Positions 6,932-14,602 of a DNA stretch of 26,379 nucleotides are shown here, in pieces. The position numbers were made by a program, and so were the translations under genes. Below the pieces are notes generated by a model that saw only the letters and a list, made by a program, of their open reading frames with translations, was not told where the DNA came from and made no database searches. This stretch comes from Candidatus Woesebacteria bacterium (GTDB lineage: Bacteria; Patescibacteriota; Microgenomatia; UBA8517; UBA10165), in NCBI GenBank assembly GCA_002686465.1, contig NZCP01000009.1, positions 1 through 26,379 on the forward strand, in the 5' to 3' direction. The first letter of the stretch is position 1. Every line of letters begins with the position of its first letter.

Positions 6932-7240
6932 CTACTTCTTTGATTGCCACGAATGCTTCCCTAAATCTACATGGGTTGGATCAATAAATCCTACTCCCTC
7001 GTTGATCAGTCTCCTCCTCTGCTCGCGCCAGCCACCAAAGGCAAAATGCTCTGCAACTTTCCCATCCCTATCCACAACCCTGTGACAAGGAATACTAGCA
7101 GGGTCAGGGTTGGTATGAAGCGCTCGGCCAACCATTCTTGGAGTGACACCTTTGATATATTTTGAAATACTTCCGTAAGTAGAAACTTTGCCTTTTGGAA
7201 TTTTCTTCACTACCCTATAAACCCTCTGCTTATAGTCCAT
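6932..7240 (-). CDS. O6-alkylguanine-DNA alkyltransferase domain protein (MGMT family)
   Basis: A stand-alone 102-residue alkyltransferase C-terminal domain with a DNA-binding winged helix. It has VSTYGSISKYIK, the arginine-containing PRMVGRALHTNP helix, and the active-site motif PCHRVV with Cys52. The Cys means it can in principle accept alkyl groups from O6-alkylguanine, unlike alkyltransferase-like proteins, which have Trp there and only flag lesions. The N-terminal domain of full-length Ada/Ogt proteins is missing. The start codon overlaps the stop of the upstream CvpA-CAP gene by one base, so the genes are translationally coupled in the pth operon. Confidence 0.92.
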   Translation of the reverse strand: MDYKQRVYRVVKKIPKGKVSTYGSISKYIKGVTPRMVGRALHTNPDPASIPCHRVVDRDGKVAEHFAFGGWREQRRRLINEGVGFIDPTHVDLGKHSWQSKK

Positions 7241-8220
7241 TAATCTACGAAGTTCTGTGTAAACATCTTTCCATATATTCCCCCATCAATTACACCAATT
7301 CCAACTCTACCAAAATCACCATCTAGAATATTTGCTCTGTGGCCAGGAGAATTCATCAAACCTTGATGTGCCAACCCTACAGTCGGTGCAAGAGCAAGGT
7401 TTTCACCGGCAGCAACAAACGCTATTTCCCCTTCTTCCATACGATCAGCGGGGCTTTCCCCGTCCGGGTTGATATGGGCAAAATAGCCTCGCTTCCACAT
7501 GTCTCGTGAATGTGATCGGGCAACTTCAGCAGCTTCTGGATCTGCTACCAGTAGGGCAAGACCAACCTTACTTCGTTCCTCGTTTATCAACTCGAGCATT
7601 TTTTGCTCCGATTCCTTGTCAACTGCAAGAACACCAGGTTTGTAGTCAATATCAATTCGCTCACTGCTACCCGGTTTAATAGTTAGGAACGTTAAAGTAT
7701 CTTCAAATGCCCCACCAAAAACGTCTGCTAAGGCTTTCTCAAAACCAATCGTTTTTCCAATATAAAAACCTCCTATTCGCGACTCGACAACATCTGACTT
7801 AAGCTTTGGAGATATAGGAATCGCAACAAGAAGTGTCAAAAAAGCAGCAATTAGGATACTTGAATCCACTACTGCTGGAACTACCGATGCCACTCTACTC
7901 CACCGATTCATCCGCCATGAGTCAGGTATTAATGCAACTAGTTTTCCAAGTAACAAGCTTAAGACGTGTTGTGCCACCAGGGCAGACAGAATAAATCCAA
8001 GGGCATTGGCAAAAGAATTGGGAATAGTAAAGTTGGCAACGACAAGGCCTGCAACAAGAGGGTATGTCTTAAGTGCTATTGCCAAAGCACCCAAAAAAGA
8101 GGCAAGGTCTCCAACAAGGATCCAAAACCCACGTTCCAAACCCTCCATAACATAGAGGGTAATAATGACCAAAATAATCAGGTCAATGTAGTTAAACGGC
8201 AAAAATGAAAAATCTATCAT
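7240..8220 (-). CDS. CvpA-like membrane domain fused to CAP (SCP/PR-1) domain
   Basis: This is a 326-residue two-part protein. Residues 1-140 form a CvpA-type membrane region with about four hydrophobic helices, the first at about 10-25. Residues 205-326 are an extracytoplasmic CAP domain: LINEERSKVGL, ARSHSRDM (His237), YFAHINPDG, GENLA (Glu273), SPGHRANIL (His294) and a C-terminal GIYGKMFTQNF. The two His and the Glu form the conserved CAP cavity. Family function is not firmly known; CAP domains often bind lipids or are secreted, and CvpA is linked to envelope homeostasis. It overlaps both neighbours by 1-4 nt within the pth operon. Confidence 0.9.
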   Translation of the reverse strand: MIDFSFLPFNYIDLIILVIITLYVMEGLERGFWILVGDLASFLGALAIALKTYPLVAGLVVANFTIPNSFANALGFILSALVAQHVLSLLLGKLVALIPDSWRMNRWSRVASVVPAVVDSSILIAAFLTLLVAIPISPKLKSDVVESRIGGFYIGKTIGFEKALADVFGGAFEDTLTFLTIKPGSSERIDIDYKPGVLAVDKESEQKMLELINEERSKVGLALLVADPEAAEVARSHSRDMWKRGYFAHINPDGESPADRMEEGEIAFVAAGENLALAPTVGLAHQGLMNSPGHRANILDGDFGRVGIGVIDGGIYGKMFTQNFVD

Positions 8221-8531
8221 ACTTTACCCTTCGTTTTATGTTCTTTGCGAAGCTGAGCCAACTTCCACATAAATAACTTTACAGGACTACGAACACTCTT
8301 TTGGTCTTTAACGAAATAACGGGCCTGTTCTAAAAGATGTCGGGGGGTAATCTTTGCAAGGCGCATATACAGACTTCTGTGATCCAGATCTCCAAGTTCT
8401 TCTGCTAAATCATACGCGTACTTTTGAAACTCCCGAGAGATATAGCGATCCTCGGTCGGGTCAAACCGTTTCATAACATCGCCTAGCGTTGTAAAGTCTT
8501 TTGCTTTTTGGTCTCTAGAATCAGCCTTCAT
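8217..8531 (-). CDS. small helical hypothetical protein
   Basis: A 104-residue charged, mostly helical protein without membrane segments, rich in Lys/Arg (pI likely basic). I recognise no domain. ATGA-type overlaps join it to pth upstream and to the CvpA-CAP gene downstream, which strongly supports it being translated as part of the operon. Motif-like segments are DRYISREFQKYAYDLAEEL and ARYFVKDQ. A lineage-conserved RNA- or ribosome-associated role is possible but only a guess from the pth context. Confidence 0.75.
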   Translation of the reverse strand: MKADSRDQKAKDFTTLGDVMKRFDPTEDRYISREFQKYAYDLAEELGDLDHRSLYMRLAKITPRHLLEQARYFVKDQKSVRSPVKLFMWKLAQLRKEHKTKGKV

Positions 8532-9058
8532 TTGATTAACTGCTTCACTTCTTCTGTTATTTTATCAATAACCTCGTCAACAGTCTCCTGCTCTTCGGGA
8601 GTAAAGTCTTGAAGCACATATTGTTCCCCCCTGGTTCTATTTTCTGGATCTCTATTGTCTACTCCAACACGCACGCGCCAGTAATCAGATGTGCCTAGTA
8701 CCTCGTCTATAGAATCCAAACCATAATGAAGCTTTGGTCCTTTTCCTTTCTGGATCTTATAGCTCCCTATTGGAATATCCAAATCATCATGGATTACATA
8801 CAACTGGTCAGGTTTTCCTTTAAACTCTCGTATGAGAGCTCTCACTGCTTCTCCGGATGCGTTCATGAACGTCTGGGGTTTGGCAAGAATGACATCAACA
8901 TTCAGCTTGCAGATTACAGCTGACAGCTTTTTATTTTCCTGCCACGAACATTCGCTGCTTGCTGCTTGCTGTACCCTATCAACTGTTAAGAACCCCACAT
9001 TATGGCGATTATTTTTGTGTTTCTCCTCAGGATTCCCTAACCCTATTATTATTTTCAT
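8528..9058 (-). CDS. pth: peptidyl-tRNA hydrolase
   Basis: It releases peptides from peptidyl-tRNA drop-off products in the cytoplasm. It has the N-terminal IIIGLGNP (Asn9), the catalytic RHNVG (His19), the FMNASG motif (Asn66) and HDDLDIPIG (Asp91/92). Its 176 residues are a little short of E. coli Pth (194). The usual GHNGL motif reads LHYGL (111-114), so the Asn corresponding to E. coli Asn114 is Tyr. A short GCTTGCTG-type repeat encodes residues about 29-35 in a variable surface segment. GAGG lies 14 nt before the ATG. It is first in a four-gene operon. Confidence 0.95.
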   Translation of the reverse strand: MKIIIGLGNPEEKHKNNRHNVGFLTVDRVQQAASSECSWQENKKLSAVICKLNVDVILAKPQTFMNASGEAVRALIREFKGKPDQLYVIHDDLDIPIGSYKIQKGKGPKLHYGLDSIDEVLGTSDYWRVRVGVDNRDPENRTRGEQYVLQDFTPEEQETVDEVIDKITEEVKQLIK

Positions 9059-9223
9059 ATACGATATCTTTACCTCATTTCCCTTCGGGTTTAGTTTGCA
9101 TTAAGATTCTGGGCTCTATCTCTAAACCTACTGTTAACTTTTAATACTCAAAAACACTTGCTCTAGACGAGATATACGATGTTTAAAAACCGACCGTAAT
9201 CTGCACAAAACATGGATGGTGCA

Positions 9224-10237
9224 TCAAAACAGTCTAAATCCTAACCATTCTAGAGCAATAAAAGCTATATACACTAAAAGCAAAACCCCGGCTTCCAACC
9301 GGTTAATTTTTAGCCCTGTTCGAATCAAAAGCCAGAAAATCCCCACCACTAAGGCGAATGTAATTGCCGCTAAAAGATATTCGCGCCGCGCGGCAACAGT
9401 AATAGGAGAGATAAGGACAACTACTCCTAAAATAAGAGAGGCATTGGTGACTGCCGACCCGACTGCTGTACCTAAAGCTAAATTTGGAGCATTCTCTTTT
9501 ATTGAACGGTAGGCAAACGCAATCTCAGGAAGAGTTGTACCAATTGCCAGGATAGATAATCCAACTAAAATTAGAGGTACACCCAAGCTTGTTGCAATAA
9601 ATGAGGCGGCAAAAATAATCACTCGGGCAGAAACTATGAGTACAAGAATCCCGGCTAGAAAACGTAAAAGGTCGCCCCGGACACCACCTTTACCAGTTTC
9701 TATCCCCTCGAGCAGACGTGTCCAAAAACTCCCTTTGGAACCTGCGTCGACCTCCGCATTGCTGAAAACTCGTTTCTGGAAAAATCCGGAAACGTATCCT
9801 ACATAAAATAAAAGCAGGAGGACGCCATCAACCCGCGAAAGACTTCTATCCCAAAGAAGAACAATGGGTAAAAGCCCGGCAAACAAAGCAATTAATAAAT
9901 TCCTTTGCATGGTAAATTTAATCTTCTCGTCTTGATGGGTCCGGAGAACAATAACTCCTCCAAAGACCCCAACAACCCCCAAAACAAGCGCTATATCGGC
10001 AATATTTGCACCAAGAAGATTCCCCAAAGAAAGCGTAGGTTGACCGCTGAGAGCAGAAGATATACCCACAAAAAGTTCAGGAAGAGAGGTAGCTAAAGCC
10101 AAAAGAATGGACGCTAATGCAAAATTTCCTATTTTTGTGTCTTTACCTAGACGCCGAGTCGAGTCTACTACCCAATCTGCGGATTTAATAAGAATAAGGG
10201 AGGAAAGAACGATCGCAATAATTGCAACTAGCACCAT
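9224..10237 (-). CDS. Na+/Ca2+ exchanger family (CaCA) membrane antiporter
   Basis: A 337-residue polytopic protein of about ten hydrophobic segments with the two inverted alpha repeats of the CaCA superfamily. Alpha-1 is ATSLPELFVG with GNLLGANIAD (about residues 50-82); alpha-2 is GTTLPEIAFA with GTAVGSAVTNASL near 232-268. The acidic Glu of each LPE motif is the expected cation ligand. The closest well-known relatives are the YrbG-type bacterial exchangers. Likely role: cation extrusion driven by Na+ or H+; ion specificity cannot be read from sequence. It is monocistronic, with its own -10 element. The 165 nt between it and pth show no gene. Confidence 0.93.
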   Translation of the reverse strand: MVLVAIIAIVLSSLILIKSADWVVDSTRRLGKDTKIGNFALASILLALATSLPELFVGISSALSGQPTLSLGNLLGANIADIALVLGVVGVFGGVIVLRTHQDEKIKFTMQRNLLIALFAGLLPIVLLWDRSLSRVDGVLLLLFYVGYVSGFFQKRVFSNAEVDAGSKGSFWTRLLEGIETGKGGVRGDLLRFLAGILVLIVSARVIIFAASFIATSLGVPLILVGLSILAIGTTLPEIAFAYRSIKENAPNLALGTAVGSAVTNASLILGVVVLISPITVAARREYLLAAITFALVVGIFWLLIRTGLKINRLEAGVLLLVYIAFIALEWLGFRLF

Positions 10238-10243
10238 TAAATC

Positions 10244-10249
10244 AGTATA
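10244..10249 (-). promoter_or_regulatory. -10 element, exchanger gene
   Basis: TATACT lies 6 nt before the ATG at 10237, predicting a leaderless mRNA. Confidence 0.5.
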
Positions 10250-10253
10250 TCAT

Positions 10254-12005
10254 CTACCCACTCTGAATCTTGTAGAGTTTTTCTACCTCCCTAACTGTTG
10301 TTGCGTCCATAGGACTCTTGTCATCTCGAACCTTAATCAGTCTTGGAAACCTTAGAGAATACCCTCGCGTCTTTTTCATCCCCGCAGTGTGCCTGGTAGA
10401 CAAAGTTATCTCGTCTGCCAAAACCTCCAATACCACCTTTGGCCGAACCCAAATGTCGGGATCAATCATTTTATCAACCATATATTCTTTAGGTTTATCT
10501 GCAACCTCAAGTTTTTGGACACGCTTGTACATGTCTCGAAATTGCGTGTCGGTAAGACCCGTCCCAAGGTTGGAAATCGTATAATACTTATCTTTCCCGT
10601 CCCGTACTCCAAGCAAAAATCCTCCAACCCCAAATTGCGCCCTCTTTCCCTTACCTCGAAAGGCTCCCATCAAAACACAATCTATTGTGTCTAGGGTTTC
10701 TGAATCCTTGAGCATGCTCTTTGTTCCCGGCTTGAATTTAACCCAGTGAAATCCTCTCCCCCCCGCCTTATAAGGCGCATCTAGTTTTTTTGCCATAATC
10801 CCCTCAAGTCCTTCGCCGACAAACTTTTTAAATATCACAGTCAACGCCTTTGGGTCATCTACTATCTCTTGTTCAGTCAACAAAAATGTACCAGTCTTTC
10901 CTTTAAACAATTTCTCAATCGCCTTGCGACGATCCGAGAATGGCTTGTTCAGGAGAGTCTTGCCGTTGAGATGCAACACATCAAAGACGAAGACTTTAAG
11001 GGGAACCTGTTTTGACATTTCCGAGATCCCATATTTTCTTTTTCTCTGGATTGTTTCCTGGAAGGGAACAAACTTATCAGTCTTGGGGTTGTAGCCAATC
11101 GACTCACCGTCAAAGATCGCATCGTTTACATTAAGTTTTTTGGCAGCCTCAACCGTATCAGGAAACATGCTTGTTACATTCTCCTGATTCCTGGAAAAAA
11201 GAAATACTTCTCTCTTGCCGGTAATATGAACCTGGGTGCGAAACCCATCAAACTTCGGCTCAACTGCCAACTTTGGCCCTACTTTTTCTATGATTTTCTC
11301 AGCGGTTGGAAGCCTATCCGAGAGCGACGATCTAATTGGGACCCCAGGAACCGCATCTACCTTTTCAATCCCGGCTAACCCCGTTTTTTTAACCCTCTTT
11401 GCAATAGCTCCAATATCGGCCGTGACGTTGTAAAGCGCCTCGATTTTCGCCCTCGCGCTTTTGTCTCCCACCTCCATCACAGAGAGTGCGTCCAGCATAG
11501 TTATGTCGGAAAACCCGAGGCGGAGTTTACCTACCGGAATCCGAACAATATACCGGGCAGGGAGTGGATCTACTTTTTTCAGAAGGTCTGAGACTCCAAC
11601 AAGTTTCCTTTCTTGACTTCCTTCTCCACTCTCAACTGCAATCTCGTGTAGTTTGTCATACACATTCTGTACAGACTGCTTGCTGACTGCTGTTCGCTGA
11701 CTGCTGTGAGCCGCCAGGGCAGCAGCTACATCCCCAAGATCCCCCACCTGCTTGTATTCTTTGGTTACATCTTTGGGGTCTTTGTCATACGCAAGCGCAA
11801 CTGCTCGAACCATCATACGCTCGGCTAGGTTGAACTCGATCCCTGCGTATTGAGGAGAGATTCGCCCTAAAACCAAGTAGCAAATCTTGTCTATCTCTGA
11901 AGTATCTGCTTTTTTAAAAAGATCGGCTAGGATTTCTGTTATCTGGTTACGGGATGCTGTCTTTTCTAGTTTTTCAAGATAGCCGGAAAGCTTTGCAAAA
12001 GTCAT
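10254..12005 (-). CDS. lig: ATP-dependent DNA ligase, archaeal type
   Basis: It seals nicks in double-stranded DNA using ATP. At 583 residues it has the layout of archaeal replicative ligases: an N-terminal DNA-binding domain (about 1-210), a nucleotidyltransferase domain with the adenylated Lys251 in EPKFDGFR, FDGES (298-302), and a C-terminal OB-fold with VLMGAFRGKG, plus a RHTAGMKKTRGYSLRFPR segment typical of these ligases. Residues about 96-114 are encoded by a GACTGCT repeat cluster in the DNA-binding domain loop. Bacterial replication normally uses NAD-dependent LigA, and this window does not show whether LigA is also present. Confidence 0.95.
   Translation of the reverse strand: MTFAKLSGYLEKLEKTASRNQITEILADLFKKADTSEIDKICYLVLGRISPQYAGIEFNLAERMMVRAVALAYDKDPKDVTKEYKQVGDLGDVAAALAAHSSQRTAVSKQSVQNVYDKLHEIAVESGEGSQERKLVGVSDLLKKVDPLPARYIVRIPVGKLRLGFSDITMLDALSVMEVGDKSARAKIEALYNVTADIGAIAKRVKKTGLAGIEKVDAVPGVPIRSSLSDRLPTAEKIIEKVGPKLAVEPKFDGFRTQVHITGKREVFLFSRNQENVTSMFPDTVEAAKKLNVNDAIFDGESIGYNPKTDKFVPFQETIQRKRKYGISEMSKQVPLKVFVFDVLHLNGKTLLNKPFSDRRKAIEKLFKGKTGTFLLTEQEIVDDPKALTVIFKKFVGEGLEGIMAKKLDAPYKAGGRGFHWVKFKPGTKSMLKDSETLDTIDCVLMGAFRGKGKRAQFGVGGFLLGVRDGKDKYYTISNLGTGLTDTQFRDMYKRVQKLEVADKPKEYMVDKMIDPDIWVRPKVVLEVLADEITLSTRHTAGMKKTRGYSLRFPRLIKVRDDKSPMDATTVREVEKLYKIQSG
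11674..11705. repeat. GACTGCT repeats inside the ligase gene
   Basis: GACTGCT occurs three times (11674, 11685, 11699) with GCTTGCTG/TTCGCT between them, in frame in a variable loop of the ligase. CTGCTTGCTG also occurs in the repeat inside pth at 8951-8972. Confidence 0.5.
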
Positions 12006-12021
12006 AACAATTTCAAGGATA

Positions 12022-12105
12022 CCACGGATTTCCTAATCCGTGGAGGAATTGAACCTGACATATCACCCTCTCTCAGGAGTGAAACCGCCCGCCCAAGGTG
12101 GGCGG
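12022..12105. other. two hairpins between ligase and small membrane protein
   Basis: CCACGGATT-TCCT-AATCCGTGG (12022-12043) is a perfect 9-bp stem. CCGCCCGCC-CAA-GGTGGGCGG (12085-12105) is a 9-bp stem with one wobble. Neither has a T-tract on either strand. The 116-nt gap has no gene. A T-arm-like GGTTCAATTCC on the minus strand does not complete a tRNA. Confidence 0.6.
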
Positions 12106-12121
12106 AGGATGTATATCAGTC

Positions 12122-12307
12122 TCATTGTCGAAGTGTTGCGAGCCCGAGAAGGACAGCAAGTAAGAAAACTATGCCAAAAGACAGGCTAATCCAACCTTTG
12201 TGCTTCTCATGGATAATCTTGCTTATCCCATCACCAACTAGAGTGATACCGAAAATAATCGGCAAAGCAGCAAGTAGATATATAAACCTTGGGTCGCTGA
12301 CATCCAT
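12122..12307 (-). CDS. small two-helix membrane protein
   Basis: About 61 residues with two hydrophobic segments (about 9-27 and 41-60) joined by a short positively charged loop (KIIHEKHKG). I know no family for it. It starts at the end of the Fic gene: a GTG at 12313 overlaps the Fic TGA, and the ATG at 12307 lies just after it, so the pair is probably translationally coupled. It may work with the Fic protein, for example as membrane anchor or target, but only the position supports this. Confidence 0.6.
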   Translation of the reverse strand: MDVSDPRFIYLLAALPIIFGITLVGDGISKIIHEKHKGWISLSFGIVFLLAVLLGLATLRQ

Positions 12308-12309
12308 GT

Positions 12310-13422
12310 TCACTTCACAAGTTCGTAATGTGATCCCTTAGTCTGTCCTTTCTTCTTTATTATATCCTTCTTTGTAAGATCTTGTAACTCCCGCAGTACA
12401 GTGTCGTCTGAAATCATGGGGAATAGCCCTTTAAACTCCCCCATGACACCCAAATCATTTTCCGATAAATACTCAACGATTCTGATTTGTCGCTCAGAAA
12501 GCGCAACTTGCTTTCCACGCTTGCGTCTAATTTTAGTATCAATAGAGAGTTTGCGAACCCTGTCGCGTACTCGGGCAAGCTCAATGGCTAAACCTTCAGT
12601 AAAATACTCAATCCAACCTGTTAAATCGCGTTCGGAAAGCTCTGGGGCTTGGTCTGAGGTCGCAATCAAAGTTCTGTAATAAGCTTCTGAATCGCGGTCA
12701 AAATACTCCTCAAGAGAAAAGATCTTTTTAGTATCGTACCCCTCCGCAAACAAAATAAGGGTTGTAAATGCCCTAGCGGACCGTCCGTTCCCTTCAACAA
12801 AGGGGTGAATTGCAGCGAGGGCATAATGAACAATGGCCGCCCTAATCACAGGATGAGTTTCGGCACCACCCTTTCTATTTAACCAGTCGATAAAATCGGA
12901 CATTAAATAAGGAATTTCAACTGCCGGAGGAGGTCGGAAAGTTACTTCGCCAGATCGGGAATCACGAAGCACAACTTGAGTTTGTCGGTACTCCCCTTGC
13001 ACGTCCTCAGGCACAACTCGGTCAACCGTCAGTCTGTGGATTGTTTTAATCATCTCCTCACCATAGCCAATCCCACGATCCTTGTGATCACGAAACACAC
13101 CATCGACGTAATCCATTGCAGCTCTATAATTGATAACTTCCTGGATATCCCTCTCTCGGGCAACAAGGTCTGCTTTTTGGGCTGCTTTTTCAGCACTAGT
13201 CTCTCCGTTCAACTTCTGAAATAATCTCCCTGCTTGCTCAAAGGACAACTCGTTTCCCTCAATGTGTGTGCCGTGATGAACTGTTCGCAAGCGTGCTTCT
13301 TCTTGGAATTGTCTTTCGTATGAAGGAATCAGTGGGGCATTTTCAATGACCTCGCGACAAGCCTCTATAACACCTATGTTTTTGAGAATCTGGTTTGATA
13401 TGATATATTTAGGAGAATACAC
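12310..13422 (-). CDS. Fic family protein (putative AMPylase) with C-terminal winged helix
   Basis: Fic enzymes usually transfer AMP from ATP onto a Ser/Thr/Tyr hydroxyl of a target. The active-site motif HPFVEGNGRSAR (His206 to Arg217) is intact. The N-terminal segment GTHIEGNEL (51-59) matches the class II autoinhibitory motif around its Glu, although the usual Ser/Thr at the first position is Gly. The C-terminal 70 residues look like a winged helix (LSERQIRIVEYL, SDDTVLRELQDLTKKDII). The architecture matches common chromosomal Fic/DOC proteins with a DNA-binding tail. It starts with GTG. The adjacent membrane protein gene overlaps its stop. Confidence 0.92.
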   Translation of the reverse strand: MYSPKYIISNQILKNIGVIEACREVIENAPLIPSYERQFQEEARLRTVHHGTHIEGNELSFEQAGRLFQKLNGETSAEKAAQKADLVARERDIQEVINYRAAMDYVDGVFRDHKDRGIGYGEEMIKTIHRLTVDRVVPEDVQGEYRQTQVVLRDSRSGEVTFRPPPAVEIPYLMSDFIDWLNRKGGAETHPVIRAAIVHYALAAIHPFVEGNGRSARAFTTLILFAEGYDTKKIFSLEEYFDRDSEAYYRTLIATSDQAPELSERDLTGWIEYFTEGLAIELARVRDRVRKLSIDTKIRRKRGKQVALSERQIRIVEYLSENDLGVMGEFKGLFPMISDDTVLRELQDLTKKDIIKKKGQTKGSHYELVK

Positions 13423-13429
13423 TGCGTCA

Positions 13430-13435
13430 ATAGTA
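13430..13435 (-). promoter_or_regulatory. candidate -10 element, fic gene
   Basis: TACTAT lies 7 nt before the GTG at 13422, in the 44-nt divergent gap shared with the plus-strand gene at 13467. Confidence 0.35.
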
Positions 13436-13466
13436 CGTTAATTCTGCGGCAATTATCAAGACCAAA

Positions 13467-13751
13467 ATGGCAGAAGAAAAAGTAACAAAAAGAGAGCACG
13501 AGAAGATAGCAGCGGCAGTTGTAAAACAAATGTTACAACTGGCAACCGCTGGGTTTGGATTGGTTGCAGCTTTGGCTTGGAACGAGGCAATAAAGGCCAC
13601 CATCAACGAGTATATAAAGCCCTACATTGGAGGCGATTCAGGTATTATTTCCCTCGTGATTTACGCCGTCATCGTGACCGTCCTAGCAGTAGTTATAACA
13701 CTTCAGCTTGCAAGGCTCTCCAGGAAGTTTGAGAAAGAAGCGACGGACTAA
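13467..13751 (+). CDS. DUF5654-like small membrane protein
   Basis: 94 residues: a charged N-terminus (1-18), a hydrophobic helix with ATAGFGLVAALAWNEAIK (about 26-44), a polar stretch, a second membrane helix (about 57-80) and a basic C-terminus. The FGLVAALAWNEAIK signature matches, from memory, the DUF5654 family seen in archaea and CPR bacteria; its function is unknown. It diverges from fic, and the two share a 44-nt intergenic space. Confidence 0.75.
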   Translation: MAEEKVTKREHEKIAAAVVKQMLQLATAGFGLVAALAWNEAIKATINEYIKPYIGGDSGIISLVIYAVIVTVLAVVITLQLARLSRKFEKEATD

Positions 13752-13759
13752 CCTTTACC

Positions 13760-14602
13760 TCAACGCAGGTATTTGCCAAGTACTTTAGGAACTTCAAAAG
13801 CTAAGTCATCTGCATTGTAAACTGTTCCAACTCTCTCAAGCAGATCATCCGCTGCTTTTTTAACTATCCAAGCTCCGGCAGCTGCCGCCAGAAACGGGTT
13901 ATTTTTAGCCGACAAAGCAACAGTTAATCCTGCCAAGACATCTCCTGTCCCGCCCTTAGTCAACCCATTGTTACCACCCTGTATTTCTGCACACTCGTCA
14001 GTTGAACAAACAACTGTTTTTGGAGTTTTGAAAACAACTGTGCATTTATGTTCTTTTGCCACCTCGCTTGGAGATTTTTTGCCAAATAGCAGCTCAAATT
14101 CTTTCGTATTCGGAGTAATAATTGCACCCTCTGGTATCAGCTTTGGGTCCATAACCTGGAGTGCACCACCGTCAATAACCCACTGCTTGTTAGGAAATTG
14201 TTTTAAGAATTTCTCGGTTGCAAACTTAGTCTGCGTCCCGGACTGGTCAAAAACTTCAACCTTTTTATCCTGATATTTATCCTTCTCTTTTTCTTTGTGC
14301 CAACGTTTCATCCCAGGCCCAATTAGAACACTGTCGGATTTCTTAATATAATCCCCAATCTCTTCCCAAGGAACCCAGATGAACGAGGAAAGTTGGGATT
14401 TTAGGTTTTCTGCAACCTTTCCAGTTGAGGGTTCGGGCGAGGAAAAATAGACCATGTCAACTATTCGGGAGGCGACTTTGAGAGATAAAATTGGTGCACC
14501 ATGGAAAAGATCCGACCCGCCGATAATCGTGACTTGCCCATTATCCGGCGTCTCAACTCGCCTTTTGAGTTTCTTTAGCTGGTCAGGATTGAAGGTTTGC
14601 AT
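13760..14602 (-). CDS. nnrD: ADP/ATP-dependent NAD(P)H-hydrate dehydratase
   Basis: It repairs hydrated NAD(P)H back to NAD(P)H in the cytoplasm. The ribokinase-like fold is shown by SDSVLIGPGM, WVIDGGALQVM, ITPNTKEFELLFG and the phosphate-binding GGTGDVLAGL motif, followed by AAAAGAWIVKKAAD. Its 280 residues match the stand-alone dehydratase domain; the NnrE epimerase domain found in bifunctional proteins is absent. The start overlaps the stop of the upstream polyprenyl synthase by one base, making it last in a three-gene operon. Confidence 0.92.
   Translation of the reverse strand: MQTFNPDQLKKLKRRVETPDNGQVTIIGGSDLFHGAPILSLKVASRIVDMVYFSSPEPSTGKVAENLKSQLSSFIWVPWEEIGDYIKKSDSVLIGPGMKRWHKEKEKDKYQDKKVEVFDQSGTQTKFATEKFLKQFPNKQWVIDGGALQVMDPKLIPEGAIITPNTKEFELLFGKKSPSEVAKEHKCTVVFKTPKTVVCSTDECAEIQGGNNGLTKGGTGDVLAGLTVALSAKNNPFLAAAAGAWIVKKAADDLLERVGTVYNADDLAFEVPKVLGKYLR

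Noticed and set aside
9059..9223. Terminator or small gene between the exchanger and pth
   Set aside because: Only a TGCAC/GTGCA stem with a large loop is visible, without a T-tract; no frame with supporting features.
12006..12121. tRNA gene on the minus strand
   Set aside because: A T-arm-like GGTTCAATTCC is present, but the T-stem has mismatches and no acceptor or anticodon stem can be built.
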